A DNA stretch of 64,000 nt from the NCBI RefSeq assembly GCF_050268245.1, contig NZ_JBNNGK010000004.1, forward strand, positions 286,785-350,784, in the 5' to 3' direction. A model generated the notes under the pieces. That model saw only the letters and a program-made list of their open reading frames with translations. It was not told the DNA's origin and searched no databases. The stretch comes from JBNNGK01 sp050268245 (GTDB lineage: Bacteria > Pseudomonadota > Gammaproteobacteria > Enterobacterales > Enterobacteriaceae). Both the position numbers and the translations under genes were made by a program. This document shows, one piece after another, positions 24,158 to 33,817 of this stretch (positions within the stretch are counted from its first letter, which is position 1; each line of letters opens with the position of its first letter).

Positions 24158-25273
24158 ATGAATTTAACAAAAGGTAAGGCGCTGTTGGTCGGTTGTATTG
24201 CCATGGCGATCGGCCATGCCGCAATGGCTAAAGAGATTAAAGTTGCGATTGTCGGGGCGATGTCTGGCCCGGTTGCGCAGTATGGTGATATGGAGTTCAC
24301 CGGGGCGCGTCAGGCAGTTGCGGATATTAACGCCAACGGTGGTATTAAGGGCGATAAATTGGTCGCAGTAGAATATGACGATGCTTGCGATCCAAAACAG
24401 GCGGTGGCCGTCGCCAACAAGGTGATCAACGACGGTATCCGTTACGTGATCGGGCACTTGTGCTCTTCTTCCACTCAGCCTGCTTCCGATATATATGAAG
24501 ATGAAGGCGTGATCATGATTACCCCCGCGGCGACCAACGCCGATCTGACCACCCGTGGTTACAGCATGGTGATGCGAACCACCGGTTTGGATTCCGATCA
24601 GGGGCCGACCGCTGTGAAATACATCACAGAAACCCTCAAGCCGCAGCGTATCGCCGTGGTACACGATAAGCAGCAATACGGCGAAGGCTTGGCGCGCTCG
24701 GTGCGCGACAGCTTGCAAAAAGCCGGGGTGAAACCGGTGATGTTTGAAGGTATCACCGCTGGTGACAAAGATTTCTCTACGCTGGTGGCGCGCTTGAAAA
24801 AAGAGAATGTCGATTTTGTCTACTTTGGCGGTTATTACCCGGAAATGGGGCAGATTCTACGCCAGGCTAAACAGGCGGGTTTGAATGCTCGCTTTATGGG
24901 GCCTGAAGGGGTGGGTAACTCGTCGCTGTCTAACATTGCCGGGGCGGCGTCTGAAGGTATGTTGGTGACGTTGCCTAAGCGCTACGATCAGGTGCCCGCT
25001 AACCAAGCTATCGTTGATGCGCTGAAAGCCAAGAAACAGGATCCGACCGGGCCGTTCGTTTGGACGACCTACGCCGCCTTACAATCGCTGACGACCGGTA
25101 TGATGCGCAGTGGCAGCCAAGAACCGGAAGCGATCGTCAACAATCTGAAAACGGGTGAGCCGGTCGAGACGGTAATGGGCCCGCTAAGCTGGGATGAAAA
25201 AGGCGATCTGAAAGGGTTCGAGTTTGGCGTGTTCGCGTGGCATGCGGATGGCACCTCAACGCCGATTAACTAG
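24158..25273 (+). CDS. livK: LivK-like periplasmic branched-chain amino acid-binding protein
   Basis: Periplasmic receptor that delivers leucine (and probably isoleucine and valine) to the LivHMGF permease. The 371-aa protein has a signal peptide ending HAAMA, then KEIKVAIVGAMSGPVAQYG, and the ligand-site region LCSSSTQPASDIY with a paired cysteine (Cys at DDACDP), as in LivK and LivJ. It is the only binding protein in this cluster; E. coli has both livJ and livK. A strong short hairpin lies in the 182-base gap before livH. Confidence 0.93.
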   Translation: MNLTKGKALLVGCIAMAIGHAAMAKEIKVAIVGAMSGPVAQYGDMEFTGARQAVADINANGGIKGDKLVAVEYDDACDPKQAVAVANKVINDGIRYVIGHLCSSSTQPASDIYEDEGVIMITPAATNADLTTRGYSMVMRTTGLDSDQGPTAVKYITETLKPQRIAVVHDKQQYGEGLARSVRDSLQKAGVKPVMFEGITAGDKDFSTLVARLKKENVDFVYFGGYYPEMGQILRQAKQAGLNARFMGPEGVGNSSLSNIAGAASEGMLVTLPKRYDQVPANQAIVDALKAKKQDPTGPFVWTTYAALQSLTTGMMRSGSQEPEAIVNNLKTGEPVETVMGPLSWDEKGDLKGFEFGVFAWHADGTSTPIN

Positions 25274-25328
25274 TCGCCCCGTTGCCATTCTTGTTTTAGC
25301 TTGGCGGGCTTCATGGGGTTTCTGTTGG

Positions 25329-25346
25329 CGCTGAGTTTACTCAGCG
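25329..25346 (+). terminator. Hairpin between livK and livH
   Basis: Perfect 8-bp stem CGCTGAGT/ACTCAGCG with a TT loop, 56 bases after the livK stop. Flanking GCGGGC (25304-25309) and GCCCGC (25355-25360) could pair to enclose it. No T-run follows, so partial termination or 3' protection of the livK message, favouring more binding protein than permease, is likely. Confidence 0.5.
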
Positions 25347-25455
25347 TTGGGGGCGCCCGCTAACCGCCAGGCTGCAACGCGAATTCAATGAGGTATACGC
25401 GTCTTTACTGATTTTCATTCCAGGTTGCGATACAAGCGCGGCTAAGGGTTAGAGT

Positions 25456-26378
<923 letters not shown>

Positions 26379-26382
<4 letters not shown>

Positions 26383-27662
26383 AGCTCAACGTTGTTAATG
26401 CGCTGATCGCCACGCTGGTGCTGTTGGTGATGGCCTCGTTCCTGATGGGGATGCAGCTAAGCCTCGATGGCACCAAACTGGTGGTACACGGCGCGGCGGA
26501 AGTACGCTGGATGTGGATTGGCATTGGTTGTGCGATGGTGTTTTTCTTTCAACTGCTGCGCCCGTTGATGCAACAGGGGTTGAGTCACCTGTCTGGCCCA
26601 TCCTGGGTGCTACCGAGTTTTGATGGCTCGACCAAGCGGCAAAAACTGTTGGCGCTGCTGTTTATTCTGGCGGCTATCCTCTGGCCGTTTCTGGTTACGC
26701 GCGGCACGGTAGATATTGCCACCTTGACGTTGATCTACGTGATGTTGGGTCTTGGGCTAAACGTGGTGGTGGGGCTGTCTGGGATGTTGGTCTTGGGCTA
26801 TGCCGGTTTCTATGCCATCGGTGCCTATACTTACGCGTTACTGAATCATTACTACGGGCTGGGTTTTTGGCAAAGTTTGCCATTGGCGGGGATGGTTACG
26901 GCGGCGTTTGGTTTTTTGTTGGGCTTCCCGGTGTTGCGTCTGCGCGGGGATTATCTGGCCATCGTCACCCTAGGTTTTGGCGAGATTGTGCGTATTTTAC
27001 TGCTGAATAATACGGCCATCACCGGCGGACCAAATGGGATCAGCCAGATCCCAAAACCGACGCTGTTTGGGCTGGAGTTTAGCCGTAACCTGCGTGATGG
27101 CGGCTGGGACACCTTCCATAATTTCTTTGGCATGAAATACGATCCAAGCGATCGCATCATCTTCCTCTATCTGGTGGCGTTGCTGCTGGTGGTATTGACG
27201 CTGTTCGTCATCAACCGCCTGTTGCGCATGCCGTTGGGCCGTGCCTGGGAGGCGCTACGTGAAGATGAAATCGCCTGTCGTTCATTGGGTTTGAGCCCGA
27301 CGAAAATCAAGCTAACGGCCTTTACGATCAGTGCGGCCTTTGCGGGTTTTGCCGGAACGCTGTTTGCTGCACGCCAAGGGTTTGTCAGCCCGGAGTCCTT
27401 TACGTTTGTCGAATCGGCTTTCGTACTGGCGATTGTGGTGCTGGGCGGGATGGGGTCGCAGTTTGCGGTGATTTTGGCGGCGATTTTATTGGTCGTTTCG
27501 CGTGAAATGATGCGTGACTTGAACGAATACAGCATGTTGCTGCTCGGGGCGTTAATGGTGTTGATGATGATTTGGCGTCCACAGGGGTTGTTGCCCATGA
27601 AACGGCCTCAATTGAAATTGAAAGCGGCAAATATTCGCGCGGAGAAGGAGGGGCGATCATGA
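26379..27662 (+). CDS. livM: LivM, branched-chain amino acid ABC permease
   Basis: Second permease subunit, 427 aa (E. coli 425). An N-terminal extension with two or three helices precedes the conserved core beginning near LIYVMLGLGLNVVVGLSGML. The cytoplasmic EAA-like loop is visible as GRAWEALREDEIACRSLGLS, which docks on the ATPases. ATGA overlaps on both sides couple it to livH and livG. Confidence 0.96.
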
Positions 27663-28429
27663 GTGCTCAACCTTTACTGGCGGTAGAGGGGCTGTCGATG
27701 CGCTTCGGCGGTTTGCTGGCGGTCAATAATGTGGCGTTAGAGTTGTATGAAGGCGAAATCGTCTCGCTAATTGGCCCTAACGGCGCGGGGAAAACGACGG
27801 TGTTCAATTGCCTGACCGGCTTTTATCGTCCAACCCGTGGCAGCATACGGTTGCGCGATCGGCATTTGGCAGGTTTGAGCGGCCAAGCCATCGCCCGTCT
27901 GGGCGTGGTGCGCACCTTTCAACATGTGCGATTGTTTCGCGAAATGACGGTGGTGGAAAACTTATTGGTGGCCCAGCATCAGCATCTGAAAAGCGGCGTG
28001 TTTGCCGGGCTACTGAAAACCCCGGCCTTCCGTCGTGCCGAAGCCGAGGCGCTAGATCGTGCGGCGCTGTGGCTAGAGCGCGTCGGCCTGTTGGCGATGG
28101 CGAACCGAGCGGCGGGTAATTTGGCGTATGGCCAGCAACGTCGGTTGGAAATCGCGCGTTGTATGGTCACGCGGCCCGCGTTGCTGATGCTGGATGAACC
28201 GGCGGCGGGGCTCAATCCGAAAGAAACCGACGAGTTGGATCATCTGATTGTCGAATTGCGCAACCACCATAAGGTGTCGGTGCTGTTGATTGAGCACGAC
28301 ATGAAATTGGTGATGGGCATTTCCGATCGTATTTATGTGGTGAATCAGGGCACACCGTTGGCTCAGGGCACACCGGAAGCCATTCGCAATAACCCGGATG
28401 TGATCCGGGCATATTTGGGGGAAGCGTAA
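27659..28429 (+). CDS. livG: LivG, branched-chain amino acid ABC ATPase
   Basis: First ATPase subunit, 256 aa (E. coli 255). Walker A is GPNGAGKTT, the signature is LAYGQQRR (a family-typical variant of LSGGQ), and Walker B is LLMLDEPAAGLNP. Start chosen at ATG 27659 (MSAQPLL), which overlaps the livM stop; an in-frame extension upstream reads through livM sequence and lacks homology. The stop overlaps the livF start by one base (TAATG). Confidence 0.95.
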   Translation: MSAQPLLAVEGLSMRFGGLLAVNNVALELYEGEIVSLIGPNGAGKTTVFNCLTGFYRPTRGSIRLRDRHLAGLSGQAIARLGVVRTFQHVRLFREMTVVENLLVAQHQHLKSGVFAGLLKTPAFRRAEAEALDRAALWLERVGLLAMANRAAGNLAYGQQRRLEIARCMVTRPALLMLDEPAAGLNPKETDELDHLIVELRNHHKVSVLLIEHDMKLVMGISDRIYVVNQGTPLAQGTPEAIRNNPDVIRAYLGEA

Positions 28430-29130
28430 TGTTGTCGTTTAATCAGGTTTCCGCCCATTATGGAAAAATTCAGGCATTACATCAGGTGAGTCTGCATATC
28501 CAACAAGGTGAGATAGTCACCCTAATCGGTGCTAACGGTGCCGGTAAGACCACCTTGCTCGGGGCGCTGTGCGGCGAGCCGCGCGCCACGGAAGGTCGCG
28601 TCACGCTACTGAATCAGGATATTACCCAATGGCAGACCTCACGTATTATGCGTGAAGCGGTGGCGATTGTGCCGGAGGGCCGTCGGGTCTTTTCGCGCAT
28701 GACGGTGGAGGAAAACCTGGCGATGGGCGGTTTTTTTGCCAATCGTCAACAATACCAACAGCGTATTGAGCGGGTATTTACGCTGTTTCCACGCCTGCAA
28801 GAGCGTCGTAGCCAGCGTTCTGGCACCATGTCCGGCGGTGAACAGCAAATGCTGGCGATCGGACGCGCACTGATGAGCCAGCCGAAACTACTGCTGTTGG
28901 ATGAGCCCTCGCTTGGGTTGGCACCGATTATCATCCAGCAGATATTTGACATTATCCAGCAGTTACGTGAAGAGGGGATGACTATCTTTCTGGTGGAGCA
29001 AAACGCGAATCAGGCATTGAAATTAGCGGATCGGGGTTATGTACTGGAAAATGGTCGCGTGGTGTTGGAAGATACCGGCGCCGCATTGTTAGCTAACGAA
29101 GCCGTAAGGTCGGCGTATCTGGGCGGCTAA
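28429..29130 (+). CDS. livF: LivF, branched-chain amino acid ABC ATPase
   Basis: Second ATPase subunit, 233 aa (E. coli 237). Walker A is GANGAGKTT, signature MSGGEQQML, Walker B LLLLDEPSLGLAP, and switch region FLVEQN. Translation starts within the livG stop (TAATG). It ends the liv operon; no clear terminator follows in the 141 bases before the aminotransferase gene, which may be read through. Confidence 0.95.
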   Translation: MLSFNQVSAHYGKIQALHQVSLHIQQGEIVTLIGANGAGKTTLLGALCGEPRATEGRVTLLNQDITQWQTSRIMREAVAIVPEGRRVFSRMTVEENLAMGGFFANRQQYQQRIERVFTLFPRLQERRSQRSGTMSGGEQQMLAIGRALMSQPKLLLLDEPSLGLAPIIIQQIFDIIQQLREEGMTIFLVEQNANQALKLADRGYVLENGRVVLEDTGAALLANEAVRSAYLGG

Positions 29131-29271
29131 CATACCCGCTCTCTTTCACGCTACCGCGTTATTCGCGCGTTCGTGCGTCTGGCAGTGAGTTGAAAGTTAT
29201 CGGGTATTTATTGGAATTTATCGATAGGGATACCGTGGCCGTACCCTATTTAATGATGACGAGAAGAAGAA

Positions 29272-30459
29272 ATGAACACAGAAGGACTGCTCGCCCAGCG
29301 CATTGTTAATGTCAAAAGCTCCGCCATCCGCGAATTACTCAAGCACAGTAAGATGCCGAATGTGATTTCGTTGGCCGGTGGCATCCCCTCTGATGCGCTG
29401 TTTGATTTCGAAGGATTGAGCATTGCGACGCATCAGGCGATAACCGAACAGCCGAAAAGCGCGTTCCAGTATGGTTTGACCGAAGGCAGCCCGGTGCTGC
29501 GCGAACGTATTTGTACGCTGTGTGCCGAACGTGGCATTCGCACTCAACCGGACGAGGTGATGGTTACCGCTGGTTCACAGCAGGCGCTGGATTTGGTGAT
29601 GCGGGCTATCGTTAACCCGGGCGATGTATTCGTCGTAGAGCGTCCGACCTATCTGGCGGCATTACAAACGCTGGAACTTGCCGAAGCCAATGTGATGTCG
29701 GTCTCTTCCGACAGCGACGGCATGGTGGTGGAAGAACTGGCAGAACTGCTGAAAACCCAGCGTATTAAAGGGGTTTATGTGGTGCCGAACTTTGGTAACC
29801 CCAGTGGGTTGACCTTGAGCGCGGCGCGGCGTGAATTGCTGGTGAAGCTGGCGGTCGAACATAACTTCCTGATTATTGAAGACGATCCCTATGGCGAGTT
29901 GCGTTTTACCGATGAGCGTCACGCGACCTTGCATCAGGTTTCGCAACGGTTGTTAGGCCATACGGACAACATTATCTACACCTCAACATTTTCTAAAATC
30001 TTAGCGCCGGGTTTGCGTTTGGGGTGGGCTATTTTGCCGCCGGTGTTGCTGCACAAAGTGGCGATCATCAAACAGGCGGCCGATCTGCACGCCAGTGCGC
30101 TGTCGCAAAGCATCGTCGAATGCTACCTCGGCCTCGATCGTCTGCCCGCGCAAATCGATAAGATCCGCGCCGCATACAAACACAAGGGCGAGATCTTGGC
30201 AGGGCTGGTGGAGCAAGAGCTGGGTGAATCGATTGATTTCGATATGCCCAAGGGCGGTATGTTCCTGTGGGCGCGTTTTCGTCAGCCGTTTAACGCGACC
30301 GAATGGTTGAATGCCACGCTGGCGAATGGCGTGGTGTTTGTGCCGGGCGAGTATTTCTTCTCCGATAACCCGGACTGTTCTACCTTCCGTCTGTCGTTCG
30401 CCACGGCCAGTGAAGAGCAAATGCAGGAAGCGGTCGCCCGCCTGCGTCGTTCGCTGTAA
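29272..30459 (+). CDS. PLP-dependent aminotransferase (class I/II, 2-aminoadipate/aromatic type)
   Basis: Fold-type I aminotransferase of 395 aa with no GntR domain. The substrate-loop ISLAGGIPSDALF, the glycine loop GSQQALDL, NFGNPSG and EDDPYGEL (cofactor pocket) and the PLP-binding lysine in STFSKILAPGLRLGW are visible. This family includes 2-aminoadipate and aromatic or branched-chain aminotransferases, so the donor cannot be fixed. A GAAGAAG ribosome site precedes the ATG. It lies between liv and ugp, where E. coli has no such gene; the place next to amino-acid import suggests use of imported amino acids. Confidence 0.85.
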   Translation: MNTEGLLAQRIVNVKSSAIRELLKHSKMPNVISLAGGIPSDALFDFEGLSIATHQAITEQPKSAFQYGLTEGSPVLRERICTLCAERGIRTQPDEVMVTAGSQQALDLVMRAIVNPGDVFVVERPTYLAALQTLELAEANVMSVSSDSDGMVVEELAELLKTQRIKGVYVVPNFGNPSGLTLSAARRELLVKLAVEHNFLIIEDDPYGELRFTDERHATLHQVSQRLLGHTDNIIYTSTFSKILAPGLRLGWAILPPVLLHKVAIIKQAADLHASALSQSIVECYLGLDRLPAQIDKIRAAYKHKGEILAGLVEQELGESIDFDMPKGGMFLWARFRQPFNATEWLNATLANGVVFVPGEYFFSDNPDCSTFRLSFATASEEQMQEAVARLRRSL

Positions 30460-30523
30460 TCTCCTTGGCGGTGCGGAACTCTCCGTGCCGCCGACATCAA
30501 AACACCATCTGCATTTCACTTCG

Positions 30524-30563
30524 CCGTCATACGGTTGTCACCTGACGGTTATTTTTCTGTCAT
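30524..30563 (+). promoter_or_regulatory. Tandem Pho boxes upstream of ugpB
   Basis: Four heptamer half-sites start at 11-base intervals: CCGTCAT (30524), TTGTCAC (30535), CGGTTAT (30546) and CTGTCAT (30557). The 11-bp phasing and the CTGTCAT-like heptamers are those of two adjacent PhoB boxes. The third heptamer is weak. They lie about 140 bases before the ugpB ATG, consistent with the known phosphate control of ugp. Confidence 0.8.
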
Positions 30564-30701
30564 CCGCGCATGGCATGTTAGCTTCCGAACAAAAAACTGG
30601 TTCTTTTCGCTCACGCGTTTATTGCCCCAACCGATTTCGAACCGTCGTTCACCAGGTTTTGAAAGACACCGGGGATACATCCGTTTTTTCAGGAGTTAGG
30701 C

Positions 30702-32015
30702 ATGCTCACTATTCGAAAAACTACATGGTGCGTTGCGTTGACCTTGGCAGTCAGCAGTCAGGTGATGGCGGCGACCGAGATCCCATTTTGGCATTCAATG
30801 GAAGGCGAACTGGGCAAGGAAGTCGCGTCGCTGGCGGATCGTTTCAATCAGTCGCACAGCGACGTCAAAATCGTGCCGGTTTATAAAGGCAACTATGAAC
30901 AAAGTCTGGCGGCGGGGATTGCCGCTTATCGCTCCGGCAACGCGCCTGCGATTTTGCAGGTTTACGAAGTGGGCACGGCCACGATGATGGCCAGTAAGGC
31001 GATCAAGCCGGTGTATCAGGTGTTTGCCGATGCGGGTATCAAGTTTGATGAATCGGTATTTGTGCCAACGGTGGCCGGTTATTATACCGACGATAAAAGT
31101 GGCAAATTGTTGTCGCAGCCCTTCAACAGCTCCACGCCGGTGCTGTATTACAACAAAGATGCCTTTAAAAAAGCCGGTTTGAACCCGGAACAACCGCCGA
31201 AAACCTGGCAGGAACTGGCGGAGGACAGCGCCAAGCTGCGTGCCGCTGGCATGAAGTGCGGTTACGCCAGTGGCTGGCAGGGCTGGATCCAACTGGAGAA
31301 CTTCAGCGCTTGGCATGGCGTGCCGTTTGCCAGCGAGAACAACGGATTTGGGGGCACCCGCGCCAGACTGGAATTTAATAAGCCATTGCAGGTTCAGCAC
31401 ATTCAGCTGTTGGCGGAGATGAACAAGCAGGGGAACTTTACCTATTTCGGCCGTAAAGACGAATCCACCGAGAAGTTCTACAGCGGTGACTGTGCGATCA
31501 CCACCGCCTCTTCCGGCTCGCTGGCAGACATCAAACAGTACGCCAAGTTTGATTTTGGCGTTGGCATGATGCCGTATGATGCCAATGTCAAAACGGCACC
31601 GCAAAATGCCATTATCGGCGGTGCCAGCCTGTGGGTGATGGGGGGCAAAGATCGGGCGACCTACCAAGGCGTCGCGGAATTCCTGCACTATCTGGCGCAA
31701 CCCGAGATTGCCGCTGAATGGCATCAAAAAACCGGCTATCTGCCGATTACCACCGCGGCGTATGATCTGACGCAACAGCAAGGCTTCTACGATAACAATC
31801 CGGGCGCCGATGTGGCGACCCGTCAAATGCTGAATAAACCGCCGTTACCGTTCACCAAAGGCTTACGCTTGGGCAATATGCCGCAGATTCGTACGGTGGT
31901 GGATGAAGAATTGGAAAGCGTGTGGACCGGTAAGAAGACGCCACAGCAAGCGCTGGATGCTGCCGTTCAGCGCGGTGATGTGTTACTGCGCCGTTTCGAA
32001 TCCTCTACCCAGTAA
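30702..32015 (+). CDS. ugpB: UgpB, glycerol-3-phosphate/glycerophosphodiester-binding protein
   Basis: Periplasmic binding protein of 437 aa (E. coli 438). The signal peptide ends SSQVMA and the mature protein starts ATEIPFWHSMEGELG, as in the family. It binds sn-glycerol-3-phosphate and glycerophosphocholine for the UgpAEC permease. It leads the ugpBAECQ operon, downstream of tandem Pho boxes, so phosphate starvation should induce it. A 9-bp hairpin follows its stop. Confidence 0.96.
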   Translation: MLTIRKTTWCVALTLAVSSQVMAATEIPFWHSMEGELGKEVASLADRFNQSHSDVKIVPVYKGNYEQSLAAGIAAYRSGNAPAILQVYEVGTATMMASKAIKPVYQVFADAGIKFDESVFVPTVAGYYTDDKSGKLLSQPFNSSTPVLYYNKDAFKKAGLNPEQPPKTWQELAEDSAKLRAAGMKCGYASGWQGWIQLENFSAWHGVPFASENNGFGGTRARLEFNKPLQVQHIQLLAEMNKQGNFTYFGRKDESTEKFYSGDCAITTASSGSLADIKQYAKFDFGVGMMPYDANVKTAPQNAIIGGASLWVMGGKDRATYQGVAEFLHYLAQPEIAAEWHQKTGYLPITTAAYDLTQQQGFYDNNPGADVATRQMLNKPPLPFTKGLRLGNMPQIRTVVDEELESVWTGKKTPQQALDAAVQRGDVLLRRFESSTQ

Positions 32016-32025
32016 CCCTCGGAGC

Positions 32026-32047
32026 AGGAGCGCATTGGTGCGCTCCT
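32026..32047 (+). terminator. Hairpin between ugpB and ugpA
   Basis: Perfect 9-bp stem AGGAGCGCA/TGCGCTCCT with TTGG loop, 11 bases after the ugpB stop and before ugpA. No T-run follows. It may slow 3' decay of ugpB mRNA or terminate partly, giving an excess of binding protein over permease. Confidence 0.55.
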
Positions 32048-32087
32048 ACTTGCTCATATACCGCCTCTGATAATGGTTTAACCTTTT

Positions 32088-32975
32088 ATGTCCTCTTCCC
32101 GTACCGGTTTTGCGTGCAGTTGGCTGCCGTATGCTTTGGTGTTGCCACAACTGCTGATCACCGCGATATTCTTTCTGTGGCCCGCCGGTGAGGCACTGTG
32201 GTATTCGGTGCAAAGCCTCGATCCGTTTGGCTTGTCTAGCCATTTTGTTGGTATGGATAATTTCAGCCAACTGTTCCACGATCCCTATTATCTCGATTCG
32301 TTCTACACCACATTGGTATTCAGCTTTTTGGTGGCGGGCATTGGCCTGTTGGTGTCGCTGTTTCTGGCGGCATTGGTGGATTATGTCCTGCGCGGTAGCC
32401 GCATTTACCAAACGCTGCTGCTGTTGCCTTATGCGGTGGCACCGGCGGTGGCCGCGGTGCTGTGGATTTTCTTGTTCAATCCGGGGCTGGGGTTGATAAC
32501 TCACGCGTTGGCAGCGCTCGGTTATGACTGGAACCATGCGCAAAACAGCGGCCAGGCGATGTTTTTGGTGGTGTTGGCCTCGGTGTGGAAGCAAATCAGC
32601 TACAACTTCCTGTTTTTTCTGGCGGCGTTGCAGTCGATTCCACGTTCGTTGGTGGAGGCGGCAGCGATTGACGGTGCAGGCCCGGTTCGGCGCTTCTTTA
32701 ATCTGGTCTTGCCGCTGATCTCCCCGGTGAGTTTCTTTCTGCTGGTGGTCAATTTGGTGTATGCCTTCTTCGATACCTTCCCGGTGATCGATGCGGCAAC
32801 CGGCGGTGGCCCGGTTCAATCCACCACCACCCTGATTTATAAGATCTATCGCGAAGGGTTCGCGGGCTTGGATTTATCCAGTTCGGCAGCGCAATCGGTC
32901 GTGCTGATGCTGCTAGTGATGGGGCTAACGGTCATTCAGTTCCGTTTTGTTGAACGTAAGGTACGCTACCAATGA
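32088..32975 (+). CDS. ugpA: UgpA, glycerol-3-phosphate ABC permease
   Basis: Permease subunit of 295 aa, the same length as in E. coli, with about six helices. The EAA loop is at SLVEAAAIDGAGPVRRFFNLVLP, the ATPase docking site of MalF-type permeases. Its stop overlaps the ugpE start by four bases (ATGA). It is separated from ugpB by 72 bases with a hairpin. Confidence 0.95.
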   Translation: MSSSRTGFACSWLPYALVLPQLLITAIFFLWPAGEALWYSVQSLDPFGLSSHFVGMDNFSQLFHDPYYLDSFYTTLVFSFLVAGIGLLVSLFLAALVDYVLRGSRIYQTLLLLPYAVAPAVAAVLWIFLFNPGLGLITHALAALGYDWNHAQNSGQAMFLVVLASVWKQISYNFLFFLAALQSIPRSLVEAAAIDGAGPVRRFFNLVLPLISPVSFFLLVVNLVYAFFDTFPVIDAATGGGPVQSTTTLIYKIYREGFAGLDLSSSAAQSVVLMLLVMGLTVIQFRFVERKVRYQ

Positions 32976-33817
32976 TTGAGAATCGACGTGGTCTGGATAT
33001 TTTCTGTCATCTGATGTTGCTGATCGGCGTGTTGCTGATTCTGTTCCCGCTTTATGTGGCGTTCGTGGCCGCCACGTTAGATGACCAACAGGTGTTTCAG
33101 GTGCCGATGAGTTTGGTTCCCGGTGACCATTTGTGGCAAAACATCAGCCATATCTGGCAGGGCGGGGTCGGCAACGTGAAAGCGCCGTTCTCTCTGCTGT
33201 TGCTCAATAGCCTGGTGATGGCCTTGGCGATTACGGTGGGCAAGATTACCGTCTCCATGCTTTCCGCTTACGCGATTGTCTACTTCCGTTTTCCGCTGCG
33301 TAGCCTGTTCTTTTGGCTGATCTTCCTCACGCTGATGCTTCCGGTGGAAGTGCGCATTTTCCCCACGGTGGATGTGATTGCCAGCCTCAATATGCTGGAC
33401 AGTTATACGGGGTTAACCTTGCCGTTGATGGCCTCAGCGACCGCGACCTTCCTGTTTCGTCAGTTCTTTATGACGCTGCCGGATGAGTTGCTGGAAGCGG
33501 CGCGTATTGATGGTGCCGGGCCGATGCGCTTTTTTTGGGATGTGGTATTGCCGTTGTCGAAAACCAATCTGGCGGCGTTATTTGTCATCACCTTTATTTA
33601 CGGTTGGAACCAATATCTGTGGCCGATTTTGATCACCAGCGATGCGGGTATGGGGACGGCGGTGGCGGGGATCAAAAGTATGATTTCCACATCCGGTGCA
33701 CCAACCCAATGGAATCAGGTGATGGCGGCGATGATGTTGACGTTAATTCCGCCGGTGGCGGTGGTTCTTTTGATGCAGCGCTGGTTTGTGCGCGGTCTGG
33801 TAGACAGTGAGAAATAA
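32972..33817 (+). CDS. ugpE: UgpE, glycerol-3-phosphate ABC permease
   Basis: Second permease subunit, 281 aa (E. coli 281), MalG-type, with the EAA loop LLEAARIDGAGPMRFFWDVVLP. It pairs with UgpA to form the channel. It overlaps ugpA at ATGA, and its TAA is followed immediately by the ugpC ATG, so all are one transcript. Confidence 0.95.
   Translation: MIENRRGLDIFCHLMLLIGVLLILFPLYVAFVAATLDDQQVFQVPMSLVPGDHLWQNISHIWQGGVGNVKAPFSLLLLNSLVMALAITVGKITVSMLSAYAIVYFRFPLRSLFFWLIFLTLMLPVEVRIFPTVDVIASLNMLDSYTGLTLPLMASATATFLFRQFFMTLPDELLEAARIDGAGPMRFFWDVVLPLSKTNLAALFVITFIYGWNQYLWPILITSDAGMGTAVAGIKSMISTSGAPTQWNQVMAAMMLTLIPPVAVVLLMQRWFVRGLVDSEK

Noticed and set aside
25295..25365. REP-like palindromic element between livK and livH
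   Set aside because: The 8-bp dyad with outer GCGGGC/GCCCGC pair does not show the REP consensus, and no second copy was noticed in the window.
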